Positions 9,711-18,064 of a stretch of 64,000 bases of DNA are shown here, piece by piece. Under the pieces are notes generated by a model. That model made no database searches. It was not told the origin of the DNA and worked only from the letters and a program-made list of their open reading frames with translations. Source of the stretch: Streptomyces sp. NBC_01446 (GTDB lineage Bacteria; Actinomycetota; Actinomycetes; Streptomycetales; Streptomycetaceae); the NCBI RefSeq assembly GCF_026340095.1, contig NZ_JAPEPO010000001.1, positions 2,634,501-2,698,500 on the forward strand, read 5' to 3'. Each line of letters opens with the position of its first letter. Position 1 is the stretch's first letter. The position numbers were made by a program, and so were the translations under genes.

Positions 9711-10115
9711 TCACCCTCCCAGTTCGCAGCGCGGCGACGGGTCCTCGCCCACCAGCGCGCCCATGGCCTCTTCGGCGCGCTCCAGCTGCGCGCCGACCTT
9801 CTCCCGCACGGCGGTCAACTCGCCGATCAGCGCATCGAGTTCGCCGAGTTTGCGGCGGTACACCGCGAGCGAGGCGGGGCACGAGTCGCCCTCCGGATGC
9901 CCGGCCCGCAGGCACTCCACGAAGGGCCGGGTCTCCTCCAGCTCGAACCCGAAGTCCTGCAGCGTCCTGATCTGCCGCAGGGCCCGCAGGTCCGCCTCGT
10001 CGTACGTGCGGTAGCCGTTGCCCCCGCGCCGCGCGGGCAGCAGCCCGCGCGACTCGTAGTACCTCAGCGTCCGCGTGGACGTCCCGGCCCGCTCCGCCAG
10101 CTCTCCGATGCGCAT
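9711..10115 (-). CDS. MerR-family transcriptional regulator
   Basis: A 134-residue MerR protein. The N-terminal winged helix reads MRIGELAERAGTSTRTLRYYESRGLLPARR, the classic MerR signature (RYYE, GLL). A coiled-coil dimer helix (about 80-118) follows. It has two cysteines, one in FVECLRAG and one in DSCPAS (spaced 12 residues), plus one near the end, which could bind metal or sense thiols. It precedes and is coupled to the thioredoxin gene. Minus-strand TACCGT (10128-10123) lies 7 bases before the ATG, so the transcript may be leaderless. Confidence 0.88.
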   Translation of the reverse strand: MRIGELAERAGTSTRTLRYYESRGLLPARRGGNGYRTYDEADLRALRQIRTLQDFGFELEETRPFVECLRAGHPEGDSCPASLAVYRRKLGELDALIGELTAVREKVGAQLERAEEAMGALVGEDPSPRCELGG

Positions 10116-10157
10116 GTCGTCGACGGTAAACGTTGACGCCGACGGAAAGGCCAGCGA

Positions 10158-11921
10158 TTACGCGTTGCTCTGCGCGGCCGACTCCTTCTCACGGACGTCC
10201 GACGCGACCTCGGCGCCCGGCTCGGCAGCGGGATCCGCCTCGGCAGCGGCGTCCGGCTCAGTGGCGCCGGATGGCTCGGCAGCGGCGTCCGCCTCCGCCA
10301 CCCGCTCCCCCCGCCGCGGCAGCAGTACCGCCACCAGCACCGTCCCGACGCCGAGGATCACCGCGCCGACGCCGCTCGTGTGCGCCACCGCGTCCGAGAA
10401 CGCGGAGCCGACCGCGTCGGCCATCTGCCGCGCGCCGCCCGCGAGCTGCTCGGCCTGCGCCTTGAGCTGGGCCGCCTGCTCGGGACTGGTCGCGCCCGCC
10501 GCCTTCTCGGCGATCTTGTGGGCCTGGTCCCCGATGCCCTGGGCCACCGCGTAGCCCGCACCCACCGAGTCCTGCGCCGTCGACAGCGCGTCGCCCGGCA
10601 GCTTCGTGCCCGCCGTGTTGTCCGCCAGCTGTGACGAGTACGAACCGGCCAGGACCGAGCCGAGGATCGCGATGCCGAGCGAGCCGCCGAGTTCGAGCGA
10701 CGTGTCGTTGACCGCGCCGCCCACGCCCAGCTCCGACTCGGGGAACGAGCCCATGATCGCGTCGGTGCACGGCGAGAGGGCGAGGCCGATGGCGAGGCCG
10801 AGCATGACGAGGGGCAGCACGAAGTCCCCGTACGAGGACGTGGCGTCGACGCGTGCGAGGAGGGCGAGGGCCGCGGTGCCGCCGACCATGCCGGCCGTCA
10901 CCGTGATCTTCATGCCGATGCGCGGGGTGAGGTACCCCGTGAGCGCCGAGCCCACGAAGACCGCTCCGGCGAGCGGCAGCATGCGGACGCCGGTGGCCAG
11001 CGCGTCGTAGCCGAGGACGAACTGGAGGTGCTGGGTCAGGTAGTAGAAGGCGCCGAAGACCGCGAGGAAGAAGAGGGCGACCGCGAGGTTCGAGCCGGAG
11101 AAGCGGCGGTCCGTGAAGCGGCGGACGTCCAGGACCGGGCGCGGATGGCGCAGCTCCCACAGGACGAAGGCCACCAGGGCCACGCCCGCGACGACCGCGG
11201 CGCCGATCGCCTTGGCGCCCCAGCCGAAGTGCGGCCCCTCGATGATCATGTAGACGAGGGCGCCGACCCAGACGACCGAGAGGAGTCCTCCGACGTAGTC
11301 GATGCGGTGCTGGTGTGCGGCCTTGGACGGCGGTACGAGGACGAGGGCGCCGACGAGGGCGACGGCGGCCACAGGCACGTTGATCAGGAACGTCGACGAC
11401 CAGCCGTGGTCGCGCAGGAGCGCGCCGGCGACCAGCGGCCCGGCCGCGATGGCGAGGCCCGCGGTGGCGGTCCACAGCACGATGGCCTTGGCGCGCTCGG
11501 CGCGCGGGAAGGTGGCCGCGAGCAGCGACAGCGTGGCGGGCATGATCATGGCAGCGCCGACGCCCATGACCGCGCGGGCCGCGATGACCCCGGTGGAGCT
11601 GTCGACGAGCGAGCCCGCGACGGCGCCGCCGCCGAAGACGACGAGGCCGAGGACGAGCGCCCCGCGCCGGCTGTACTTGTCGCCGATCGCGCCGAGCAGC
11701 AGCATCAGGGCCGCGTACGGGACGGTGTAACCGTCGATGACCCACTGGAGGTCGGCGCTGGTCAGGCCGAGGTCCTTGGTCATGTCGGGCGCCGCGACGG
11801 TGAGCGCGGTGTTCGCCATGACGATGATCAGCAGGCTCAGGCACAGCACGATCAGGGCCCACCAGCGACGGGCGTACGGCCGGTCCATCCCCTCGACCGG
11901 TTCCTTCATGACGAGGCGCAT
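10158..11921 (-). CDS. MFS drug-efflux transporter, 14-TMS EmrB/QacA (DHA2) family
   Basis: A 587-residue proton-coupled exporter in the membrane. The first helix region RRWWALIVLCLSLLIIVMANTALTVAAPDM and YTVPYAALMLLLGAIGDKYSRRGALVLGL (motif A between TM2 and TM3) are typical of DHA2 pumps. The C terminus is an unusual Ala/Glu/Pro-rich tail of about 45 residues with no predicted fold. ATG at 11921 is chosen because GGAGG lies 11 bases upstream; longer in-frame starts would run into the operator region. Divergent from a TetR gene across three operator copies, so TetR repression is expected. The substrate is unknown. Confidence 0.9.
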   Translation of the reverse strand: MRLVMKEPVEGMDRPYARRWWALIVLCLSLLIIVMANTALTVAAPDMTKDLGLTSADLQWVIDGYTVPYAALMLLLGAIGDKYSRRGALVLGLVVFGGGAVAGSLVDSSTGVIAARAVMGVGAAMIMPATLSLLAATFPRAERAKAIVLWTATAGLAIAAGPLVAGALLRDHGWSSTFLINVPVAAVALVGALVLVPPSKAAHQHRIDYVGGLLSVVWVGALVYMIIEGPHFGWGAKAIGAAVVAGVALVAFVLWELRHPRPVLDVRRFTDRRFSGSNLAVALFFLAVFGAFYYLTQHLQFVLGYDALATGVRMLPLAGAVFVGSALTGYLTPRIGMKITVTAGMVGGTAALALLARVDATSSYGDFVLPLVMLGLAIGLALSPCTDAIMGSFPESELGVGGAVNDTSLELGGSLGIAILGSVLAGSYSSQLADNTAGTKLPGDALSTAQDSVGAGYAVAQGIGDQAHKIAEKAAGATSPEQAAQLKAQAEQLAGGARQMADAVGSAFSDAVAHTSGVGAVILGVGTVLVAVLLPRRGERVAEADAAAEPSGATEPDAAAEADPAAEPGAEVASDVREKESAAQSNA

Positions 11922-11982
11922 TCCCTTGCCACCCTCCGGGGCGCTCGGCCCCCACAGTCCACGGGTCCATGTGTCCACGGAC

Positions 11983-12002
11983 ATTGCACAGCACTGTGCA
12001 AT
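11983..12002. promoter_or_regulatory. TetR operator copy 1
   Basis: ATTGCACAGCACTGTGCAAT is an inverted repeat with 9-bp arms around a 2-base centre. It is the perfect copy of three in the divergent efflux/TetR promoter. Confidence 0.8.
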
Positions 12003-12020
12003 TACACAACACTGTGCAAT
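12001..12020. promoter_or_regulatory. TetR operator copy 2
   Basis: ATTACACAACACTGTGCAAT matches copy 1 at 18 of 20 positions; the right arm is intact and the left arm is degenerate. It shares 2 bases with copy 1, so the centres are 18 bp apart. Confidence 0.7.
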
Positions 12021-12027
12021 TTACGTC

Positions 12028-12047
12028 ATTGCACAGCACTGTGCAAA
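12028..12047. promoter_or_regulatory. TetR operator copy 3
   Basis: ATTGCACAGCACTGTGCAAA matches copy 1 at 19 of 20 positions. Its centre is 27 bp from copy 2. It is the copy nearest the TetR gene and should mediate autoregulation. Confidence 0.75.
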
Positions 12048-12090
12048 ACCACACGTGAACGGGGTCGGGGCCGGGGTGCAGAATGGGCGC

Positions 12091-12687
12091 GTGACTTCAG
12101 GCCGAGCCGACACCAACCGCCGCCGCATCCTCGACGTCGCGCTCGCCGAACTGCTGCGCGACCCGGACGCGTCCATGGACCAGATCGCCAGGGCCGCGGG
12201 CGTCGTCAGGCGCACGGTCTACGGGCACTTCCCCAGCCGCGAGGCGCTCGTCGCCGCGCTGGTCGACGACGCCGTCCTCGCGGTCGAGGCCGCGCAGACC
12301 CAGGGGCGCGCGGGCGTGACCGACCCGGCCGAGGCCGTGGCCCGCTCGCTGCTCGCCGTGTGGGAGGTCGCCGACCGCTACCGCCTGCTGGTCGCGCTCG
12401 CGCAGCGCGCCGTCACCGTCGAGGGCATCCGCACCCGGCTGACCCCGGTCCGCGACAGCTGCGCCGAACTGCTCCAACAGGGCCTGGAATCGGGTGAGTT
12501 CACCTCTCCCCTGCCGCCGCCGGCCCTCGCGTACGTCCATGAGCAGGTCCTGTTCGGGCTGCTCGAAGCGGTCAACGACGGGCTGATCCCAGCAGAAGAG
12601 GCGGGCCGCTCCGCCGCGGTCACCGTACTGACCGCGGCGGGCGTACCCGCCTCACGCGCCACCGAACTGGTGGCCGGGATCGGCTGA
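12091..12687 (+). CDS. TetR-family repressor of the divergent efflux pump
   Basis: A 198-residue TetR protein with the N-terminal helix-turn-helix SMDQIARAAGVVRRTVYGHFPSREALVAAL (about residues 28-57) and a helical ligand-binding domain. GTG at 12091 is chosen; CAGAAT lies 6 bases upstream, close to a leaderless -10, while an alternative GTG at 12076 has no better context. The three palindromes upstream are its expected sites. Its stop is 6 bases from the convergent dctA stop. Confidence 0.88.
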   Translation: MTSGRADTNRRRILDVALAELLRDPDASMDQIARAAGVVRRTVYGHFPSREALVAALVDDAVLAVEAAQTQGRAGVTDPAEAVARSLLAVWEVADRYRLLVALAQRAVTVEGIRTRLTPVRDSCAELLQQGLESGEFTSPLPPPALAYVHEQVLFGLLEAVNDGLIPAEEAGRSAAVTVLTAAGVPASRATELVAGIG

Positions 12688-12693
12688 CCGAGG

Positions 12694-14070
12694 TCAGGCC
12701 TTCGCCAGCTCCTTGTCGCCGCCGCCCCGCTGGTCAGGAACGTCGGCCGCCGGAGCGTGGTTCCCGTCGTCCACGAGCGTGCGCTCGTCGAAGGGCAGGT
12801 CACCGGCGAGCACGCGCTGGACGCGGTCCTTGTCGACCTCGCCCGTCCACGTACCGATGAGGAGCGTGGCGACGGCGTTGCCCGCGAAGTTGGTCAGGGC
12901 GCGGGCCTCGCTCATGAAGCGGTCGATGCCGATGATCAGGCCGACGCCGTCGACGAGCGCGGGCTTGTGCGACTGGAGTCCGCTGGCGAGCACCGCGATT
13001 CCGGAGCCGGAGACACCCGCGGCGCCCTTCGACGCGACCATCATGAACAGCAGCAGGCCGATCTGCTGGCCGATGGCGAGGGGCTGGTCCATGGCGTCCG
13101 CGATGAAGAGCGAGGCCATGGTCAGATAGATCATCGTGCCGTCGAGGTTGAACGAGTACCCGGTCGGCACGGTGATGCCGACGACGGGACGGCTGACGCC
13201 CAGGTGCTCCATCTTCGCGATGAGCCGCGGCAGCGCGGACTCGGAGGACGAGGTGGAAAGGATCAGCAGGAACTCGCGGCCGAGGTACTTCAGGAGCGCG
13301 AACAGGTTGTATCCGGTGGCCAGGCGCAGCACGCTCCCGAGGACCACCACGACGAACAGGATGCAGGTCACGTAGAAGCCGAGCATGATCGTGGCCAGGG
13401 CCTTCAGGGCGTCCACACCGGTCTCGCCGATGACGGCCGCCATCGCGCCGAACGCGCCGACGGGCGCGGCCCACATGATCATGCCGAGAACGCGGAAGAC
13501 CAGCTTCTGGATGTGCTCGACACCCTTGAGGACCGGCTCACCCGCGCGCCCCATGGCCTGGAGTCCGAAGCCGACGAGCAGGGCGACCAGGAGCGTCTGG
13601 AGCACCTCGCCCTCCGTGAACGCCGACACGAGGGTCGTCGGGATGATCCCGAGGACGAAGTCGACGGGGCCCTCGGCGGCGTCCTTGGCCGCGGTGTGGC
13701 CGACGTCCTTCACGGCCTGCGTGAGGTGCATGCCGTCGCCCGGGTGCAGGATGTTGCCGACGACCAGGCCGATGGCGAGCGCGACCACGGACATCACCAG
13801 GAAGTAGCCGAGCGCGAGCCCGCCGACCTTGCCGATCTTGGCGGCCTTGCGTACGGAACCCACACCGAGCACGATCGTGCAGAAGATGATCGGCGAGATC
13901 ATCATCTTGATCAGGGCCACGAAACCGGTGCCGACCGGCTTGAGCTCCTTGGCGAAGTCCGGCCAGATGAAGCCGACCGCGATGCCGAGAAGGACGGCAC
14001 CGATGACGGCGATGTACAGATAGTGGGTGCGGTCTCTCTTGGTGGCGGCTGCCACCTGGGTCTCGGCCAC
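12694..14070 (-). CDS. dctA: C4-dicarboxylate/cation symporter (DctA, DAACS family)
   Basis: A 458-residue membrane transporter importing succinate, fumarate or malate with cations. Seen are the family signatures VTLVSAFTEGEVLQTLLVALLVG-like helices, the Ser-rich loop STSSSESALPRL (about residue 275) and GYSFNLDGTMIYLTMA (about 305-320). The GTG at 14070 has GGAGG five bases upstream. Divergent from a CitA/DcuS-type kinase, the usual control system for DctA. A closely related aspartate/glutamate transporter cannot be excluded. Confidence 0.92.
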   Translation of the reverse strand: MAETQVAAATKRDRTHYLYIAVIGAVLLGIAVGFIWPDFAKELKPVGTGFVALIKMMISPIIFCTIVLGVGSVRKAAKIGKVGGLALGYFLVMSVVALAIGLVVGNILHPGDGMHLTQAVKDVGHTAAKDAAEGPVDFVLGIIPTTLVSAFTEGEVLQTLLVALLVGFGLQAMGRAGEPVLKGVEHIQKLVFRVLGMIMWAAPVGAFGAMAAVIGETGVDALKALATIMLGFYVTCILFVVVVLGSVLRLATGYNLFALLKYLGREFLLILSTSSSESALPRLIAKMEHLGVSRPVVGITVPTGYSFNLDGTMIYLTMASLFIADAMDQPLAIGQQIGLLLFMMVASKGAAGVSGSGIAVLASGLQSHKPALVDGVGLIIGIDRFMSEARALTNFAGNAVATLLIGTWTGEVDKDRVQRVLAGDLPFDERTLVDDGNHAPAADVPDQRGGGDKELAKA

Positions 14071-14194
14071 GGGTGCCTCCTGACGACGGTGTCTGGCGTA
14101 GTACGGGAAACCTGCACGTACGCGCCATGCGTGCGGCTCACGTCTGGCGAATCACGGTGACTATCTCCCGGCTTGTGAAGGCCGTCACCCTTCC

Positions 14195-14222
14195 GTTCAT
14201 TTAGTTCACGCTTATACGTTCA
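14195..14222. promoter_or_regulatory. GTTCA direct repeats in the dctA / kinase intergenic region
   Basis: GTTCA occurs at 14195-14199, 14204-14208 and 14218-14222, all on the plus strand. Short direct repeats between a DcuR-type regulator system and its transporter are plausible binding sites, but the motif is short. Confidence 0.3.
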
Positions 14223-14249
14223 GCTCGTACCGAGAGGCACACTGGGCCC

Positions 14250-15881
14250 ATGCGCCTCCCCCTCCTGCCACGCGCCCGCAGCCTGGCCGGCCAGCTCTTC
14301 GCGATGCAGGTCGTCCTGGTCGCCGTCGTGGTCGCGGGGTGCGCGCTGTTCACGTACATCAGCGACGGCAACCAGGCCGAGCAGGCCGCCACGCGTCAGG
14401 CGACGGCGGCGGCCCGGGCGGTCGCGGACGCGCCCTCCGTCCGCGGGGCGATCACGGGGGACGGCGACCCGACCCGCACGCTCCAGCCGTACGCGAGCGA
14501 CGTCCAGCGCCACACCGGCGTGGACTTCGTCACGATCATGGATCCGCACGGCATCCGCTGGACGCACCCCGACGAGCGCCGCATCGGCGAGCGCTTCCTC
14601 GGCCACATCGGGCCCGCCCTGCGGGGCAGGACCTTCTCGGAGACGTACACGGGCACCCTCGGCCCGTCCGTGCGCGTGGTGACCCCCATCATGTCGGGGC
14701 AGCGGATCGTCGGCCTGGTCAGCGCCGGCATCACGGTCGAGGAGATCAGCGCGCAGGCGCGCGGCCAGGTGATGGCGGTGGCCGGCGTCGCGGCGGGCGC
14801 CCTCGTGCTCGGCGGCATCGGCACGTACGTCATCAACGCCAGGCTGCGGCGGCACACCCACGGCATGAACGCGACCGAACTCAGCCGCATGCACGCCTAC
14901 CACCAGGCGGCGCTGCACGCGGTGCGCGAGGGTCTGGTGATGCTCGACGGGCAGCGCAGGATCGCGCTCATCAACGACGGTGCGCGCGAGCTGCTCGGCG
15001 TCGGCGACGAGACGGTCGGGCGCAATGTCGCGGAGCTCGGCCTGCCCACCCCTCTGACGGGCGCGCTCCTCGCGGCGGAGCCCCGCGTCGACGAGGTGCA
15101 CCTCACCACCGACCGCGTGGTCGTCGTCAACACCTCCCCCGTCTCCAGCGGCGACCGGCGCGGCACCGTGGTGACCCTGCGCGACCACACCGAACTCCAG
15201 GCGGTCATGGGTGAGCTGGACTCGGAGCGGGGCTTCACACAGGCGCTGCGCTCGCAGGCCCACGAGGCCGCGAACCGGCTCCACACCGTCGTCTCGCTGA
15301 TCGAGCTGGACCGGGCCGACGAGGCGGTCGACTTCGCGACGGCCGAGCTGGAGCTGGCACAGACCCTCACCGACCAGGTCGTCGCCGCCGTGAGCGAACC
15401 GGTGCTCGCCGCGCTCCTGCTCGGCAAGACGGCGCAGGCCAACGAGCACGGCGTGGAGCTGGAGATATCCGGGGACAGCCGCATCGACGACGGCCTGGTG
15501 CCGCCCACCCTGCCGGCCCGCGACCTCGTGACGATCCTCGGCAACCTGCTCGACAACGCGGTCGACGCGGCGCAGGGCTCCCCGCACGCGAAGGTGACGG
15601 TCACGGCCCGCGCGCAGGGCGACACCCTGCTGCTCCGGGTCACGGACACCGGTCCGGGTGTCGCCGACAGCCACACGGACGCGGTCTTCGAGCGGGGGTG
15701 GTCCACCAAGCCGGCCGGTCCCGGCGGGCGCGGCCTCGGACTCGCCCTCGTCCAGCAGTCCGTCGCCCGCAACTCCGGCACCCTGACCCTGGCCGAATCC
15801 CCCACGGGCGGCGCACAGTTCACCGTCGTCCTGCCCCTCCAGCGCACGAGCGCGACCACGCCCACGGGAGGCACCGCGTGA
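14250..15881 (+). CDS. Sensor histidine kinase, CitA/DcuS type
   Basis: A 543-residue membrane kinase. TM1 is at about residues 13-36, a periplasmic-type PAS (sCache-like) sensor domain at 40-172 contains DFVTIMDPHGIRWTHPD, and TM2 at about 174-195. A cytoplasmic PAS (218-315) precedes the SpoOB-like H-box RSQAHEAANRLH with the phospho-acceptor probably His338, then NLLDNAVDAA (N box) and GRGLGLALVQQ (G box). It likely senses external C4-dicarboxylate or citrate for the divergent dctA. The stop overlaps the response regulator start by 4 bases. Confidence 0.92.
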   Translation: MRLPLLPRARSLAGQLFAMQVVLVAVVVAGCALFTYISDGNQAEQAATRQATAAARAVADAPSVRGAITGDGDPTRTLQPYASDVQRHTGVDFVTIMDPHGIRWTHPDERRIGERFLGHIGPALRGRTFSETYTGTLGPSVRVVTPIMSGQRIVGLVSAGITVEEISAQARGQVMAVAGVAAGALVLGGIGTYVINARLRRHTHGMNATELSRMHAYHQAALHAVREGLVMLDGQRRIALINDGARELLGVGDETVGRNVAELGLPTPLTGALLAAEPRVDEVHLTTDRVVVVNTSPVSSGDRRGTVVTLRDHTELQAVMGELDSERGFTQALRSQAHEAANRLHTVVSLIELDRADEAVDFATAELELAQTLTDQVVAAVSEPVLAALLLGKTAQANEHGVELEISGDSRIDDGLVPPTLPARDLVTILGNLLDNAVDAAQGSPHAKVTVTARAQGDTLLLRVTDTGPGVADSHTDAVFERGWSTKPAGPGGRGLGLALVQQSVARNSGTLTLAESPTGGAQFTVVLPLQRTSATTPTGGTA

Positions 15882-16576
15882 CCGGTCCCGACGCCACCGG
15901 CGGCACCATTCGCGTACTGGTCGTCGAGGACGACCCGGTGGCCGCCGACGCCCACGTCCTGTACGTGAACCGGGTCCCCGGCTTCACCGCGATCGGCAAG
16001 GCGCACACGGCCGCCGAGGCCCACCGCGCCCTGGAGCGCACCCAGGTCGACCTGCTCCTCCTCGACCTGCACCTCCCGGACGGCCACGGTCTCCAGCTGG
16101 CGCGCTCACTGCGGGCGGCGGGCCATCACACGGACGTCATCGCGGTGACCTCGGCCCGCGACCTCACGGTGGTCCGCGAAGGGGTCTCGCTCGGCGTGGT
16201 GCAGTACGTACTGAAGCCCTTCACGTTCCCGACGCTGCGCGACCGGCTCGTGCGCTACGCGGAGTTCCGGGCGGCGGCGGGCGAGGCGGGCGGCCAGGAC
16301 GAGGTCGACCGCGCCCTGGCCACGCTGCGCGCCCCCGGTCCGGCCGCGCTGCCCAAGGGGCTGAGCGCGCCGACCCTCGAGCGCGTCACGCGGACGCTGC
16401 GCGCCGCCCCCGAGGGTCTGACCGCCGCGGCGGCGGCCGAGTCCGTGGGCATCTCGCGCATCACGGCCCGCCGCTACCTGGAGCATCTCGTCGAGTCGGG
16501 CCGGGCCGCCCGCAGCCCTCAGTACGGCCAGGTGGGCCGACCCGAACTGCACTACCGCTGGCTCACAGCGGTCTAG
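15878..16576 (+). CDS. Response regulator, CitB/DcuR type
   Basis: A 232-residue regulator beginning at GTG 15878 inside the kinase stop. The receiver domain has the acidic pair VEDDP (17-20) and the phospho-acceptor Asp63 in LLLLDLHLPDG; the lysine of the receiver is in VLKPF. The C-terminal half has a helix-turn-helix, ESVGISRITARRYLEHLV. Probable activator of dctA. Its last codons and stop lie within a DasR-like site that serves the next operon. Confidence 0.9.
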   Translation: MTGPDATGGTIRVLVVEDDPVAADAHVLYVNRVPGFTAIGKAHTAAEAHRALERTQVDLLLLDLHLPDGHGLQLARSLRAAGHHTDVIAVTSARDLTVVREGVSLGVVQYVLKPFTFPTLRDRLVRYAEFRAAAGEAGGQDEVDRALATLRAPGPAALPKGLSAPTLERVTRTLRAAPEGLTAAAAAESVGISRITARRYLEHLVESGRAARSPQYGQVGRPELHYRWLTAV

Positions 16577-16582
16577 ACCATT
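16567..16582. promoter_or_regulatory. DasR-like operator (dre) before the sugar ABC operon
   Basis: AGCGGTCTAGACCATT contains the exact palindromic core GGTCTAGACC and matches the DasR consensus A(C/G)TGGTCTAGACCA(G/C)T at 13 of 16 positions. It covers the stop codon of the response regulator and lies 115 bases before the solute-binding protein start. DasR is the GntR-family N-acetylglucosamine regulator of Streptomyces. Confidence 0.65.
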
Positions 16583-16621
16583 GGTCAACCACCCACCCCT
16601 GCACGGGGATTGACCTTGGTC
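16576..16621. promoter_or_regulatory. GACC/GGTC palindrome pair before the ABC operon
   Basis: GACCA-T-TGGTC (16576-16586) and GACC-TT-GGTC (16612-16621) are two short palindromes sharing half-sites, 36 bases apart, between the dre-like site and the start. They could bind a second, operon-specific regulator. Confidence 0.35.
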
Positions 16622-16696
16622 CGACCCCGCCCGTACGTTCACCGGGCAGCCCCGCTCGGCAAGCCGGCCGGCGGCGGCCCGTAGGAGGTCGTGCCC

Positions 16697-18064
16697 GTGC
16701 GCCCCACCGCTCCAGTGCTCCTCAGCGCCACTCTGCTCATCGCCGCGACCGGCCTGACGGCCTGCAGCAGCGGCTCCGGGGACGACCCGGACACCGTCAG
16801 GATCTCCTTCAAGCAGTCGACCGACAACCAGATACGTGTCATGGACAAGTACCTGGCGTCGATGAAGACGCAGTTCGAGAAGGACCATCCGGGCAAGAAG
16901 GTGAAGCTGGTGCCGATCAAGGCGCCGGACTCCGAGTACTACACCAAACTCCAGCAGATGCTGCGCTCCCCGAAGACGGCACCCGACCTGGTCTACGAGG
17001 ACACGTTCCTCATCAACTCGGACATCACCAGCGGCTACCTGAAGCCCCTCGACACGTATCTCGCCAAGTGGCCCGACTGGAACCAGTTCATCGACACGGC
17101 GAAGAACGCGGCCAAGGCCCAGGACGGCAAGACGTACGGCGTCCCGGACGGCACGGACACCCGCGGACTCTGGTACGACAAGGGCATCTTCGCGAAGGCC
17201 GGCATCAAGACCCCCTGGCAGCCGAAGACCTGGGACGACGTCCTCGACACGGCCCGCACGATCAAGAAGAAGGTCCCCTCCGTCACCCCGCTCAACGTCT
17301 ACACGGGCAAGCCCGGCGGCGAGCAGTCCGCGATGCAGGGCTTCGAGATGCTCCTGTACGGGACGGGGCCGGGCACGGCGGATCCGCTGTACGACAGGTC
17401 GTCCAACAAGTGGATCACCGCGGGCAAGCCGTTCAAGGACGCGCTGAGCTTCGTGAAGACGGTCTACGGCGAGAAGCTCGGCCCCGACGTCTCCGACGCC
17501 CTCGACCCGAACATCGGCACCCGGGTCCGCGGCGAGCTGCTCCCCAAGAGCAAGCTGGCGATCAACCTCGACGGCTCCTGGCTCCCGCAGGACTGGCTGA
17601 AGGGCAGCGGCCACGAGTGGCCCGAGTGGTCGCAGAAGCTGGGCCTCGCGCACATGCCGACACAGGACGGCCAGGCGCCGGGCAAGGTCAGCATGTCGGG
17701 CGGCTGGACGTGGTCGGTCCCGTCGAAGGCGTCCAACCCCGACCTGGCCTTCGAGTTCATCAAGACCATGCAGACCAAGGCCAACGCCCAGAAGTGGTAC
17801 ATCGCCAACTCGGGCATCGCGGTGCGCAAGGACGTCGCGGCCGACCCGGCGTACGTGAAGGCGCAGCCCGGCATCAAGTTCTTCACGGACCTGGTGGCGT
17901 CGACCCACTACCGGCCCGCGTACCCGGCGTACCCGAAGGTCTCCACGGCGATCCAGGAGGCGATGGAGTCGGTCACGACCGGCGACAGCTCGGTCGAGAA
18001 GGCGGCGAGTACGTATGACGAGCAACTCAAGACGGCGACGGACGGCAAGGTGATCACCAAGTGA
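16697..18064 (+). CDS. ABC transporter sugar-binding lipoprotein
   Basis: A 455-residue extracellular solute-binding protein (family 1, MalE-like). The signal peptide MRPTAPVLLSATLLIAATGLTAC ends in the lipobox LTAC, so the mature protein is lipid-anchored outside the membrane. TAGGAGG lies 8 bases before GTG 16697 but only 2 before GTG 16691, so the second GTG is preferred. Start of a three-gene import operon with 4-base overlap to the first permease. A dre-like site upstream points to amino sugars, but the ligand is not decidable here. Confidence 0.92.
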   Translation: MRPTAPVLLSATLLIAATGLTACSSGSGDDPDTVRISFKQSTDNQIRVMDKYLASMKTQFEKDHPGKKVKLVPIKAPDSEYYTKLQQMLRSPKTAPDLVYEDTFLINSDITSGYLKPLDTYLAKWPDWNQFIDTAKNAAKAQDGKTYGVPDGTDTRGLWYDKGIFAKAGIKTPWQPKTWDDVLDTARTIKKKVPSVTPLNVYTGKPGGEQSAMQGFEMLLYGTGPGTADPLYDRSSNKWITAGKPFKDALSFVKTVYGEKLGPDVSDALDPNIGTRVRGELLPKSKLAINLDGSWLPQDWLKGSGHEWPEWSQKLGLAHMPTQDGQAPGKVSMSGGWTWSVPSKASNPDLAFEFIKTMQTKANAQKWYIANSGIAVRKDVAADPAYVKAQPGIKFFTDLVASTHYRPAYPAYPKVSTAIQEAMESVTTGDSSVEKAASTYDEQLKTATDGKVITK

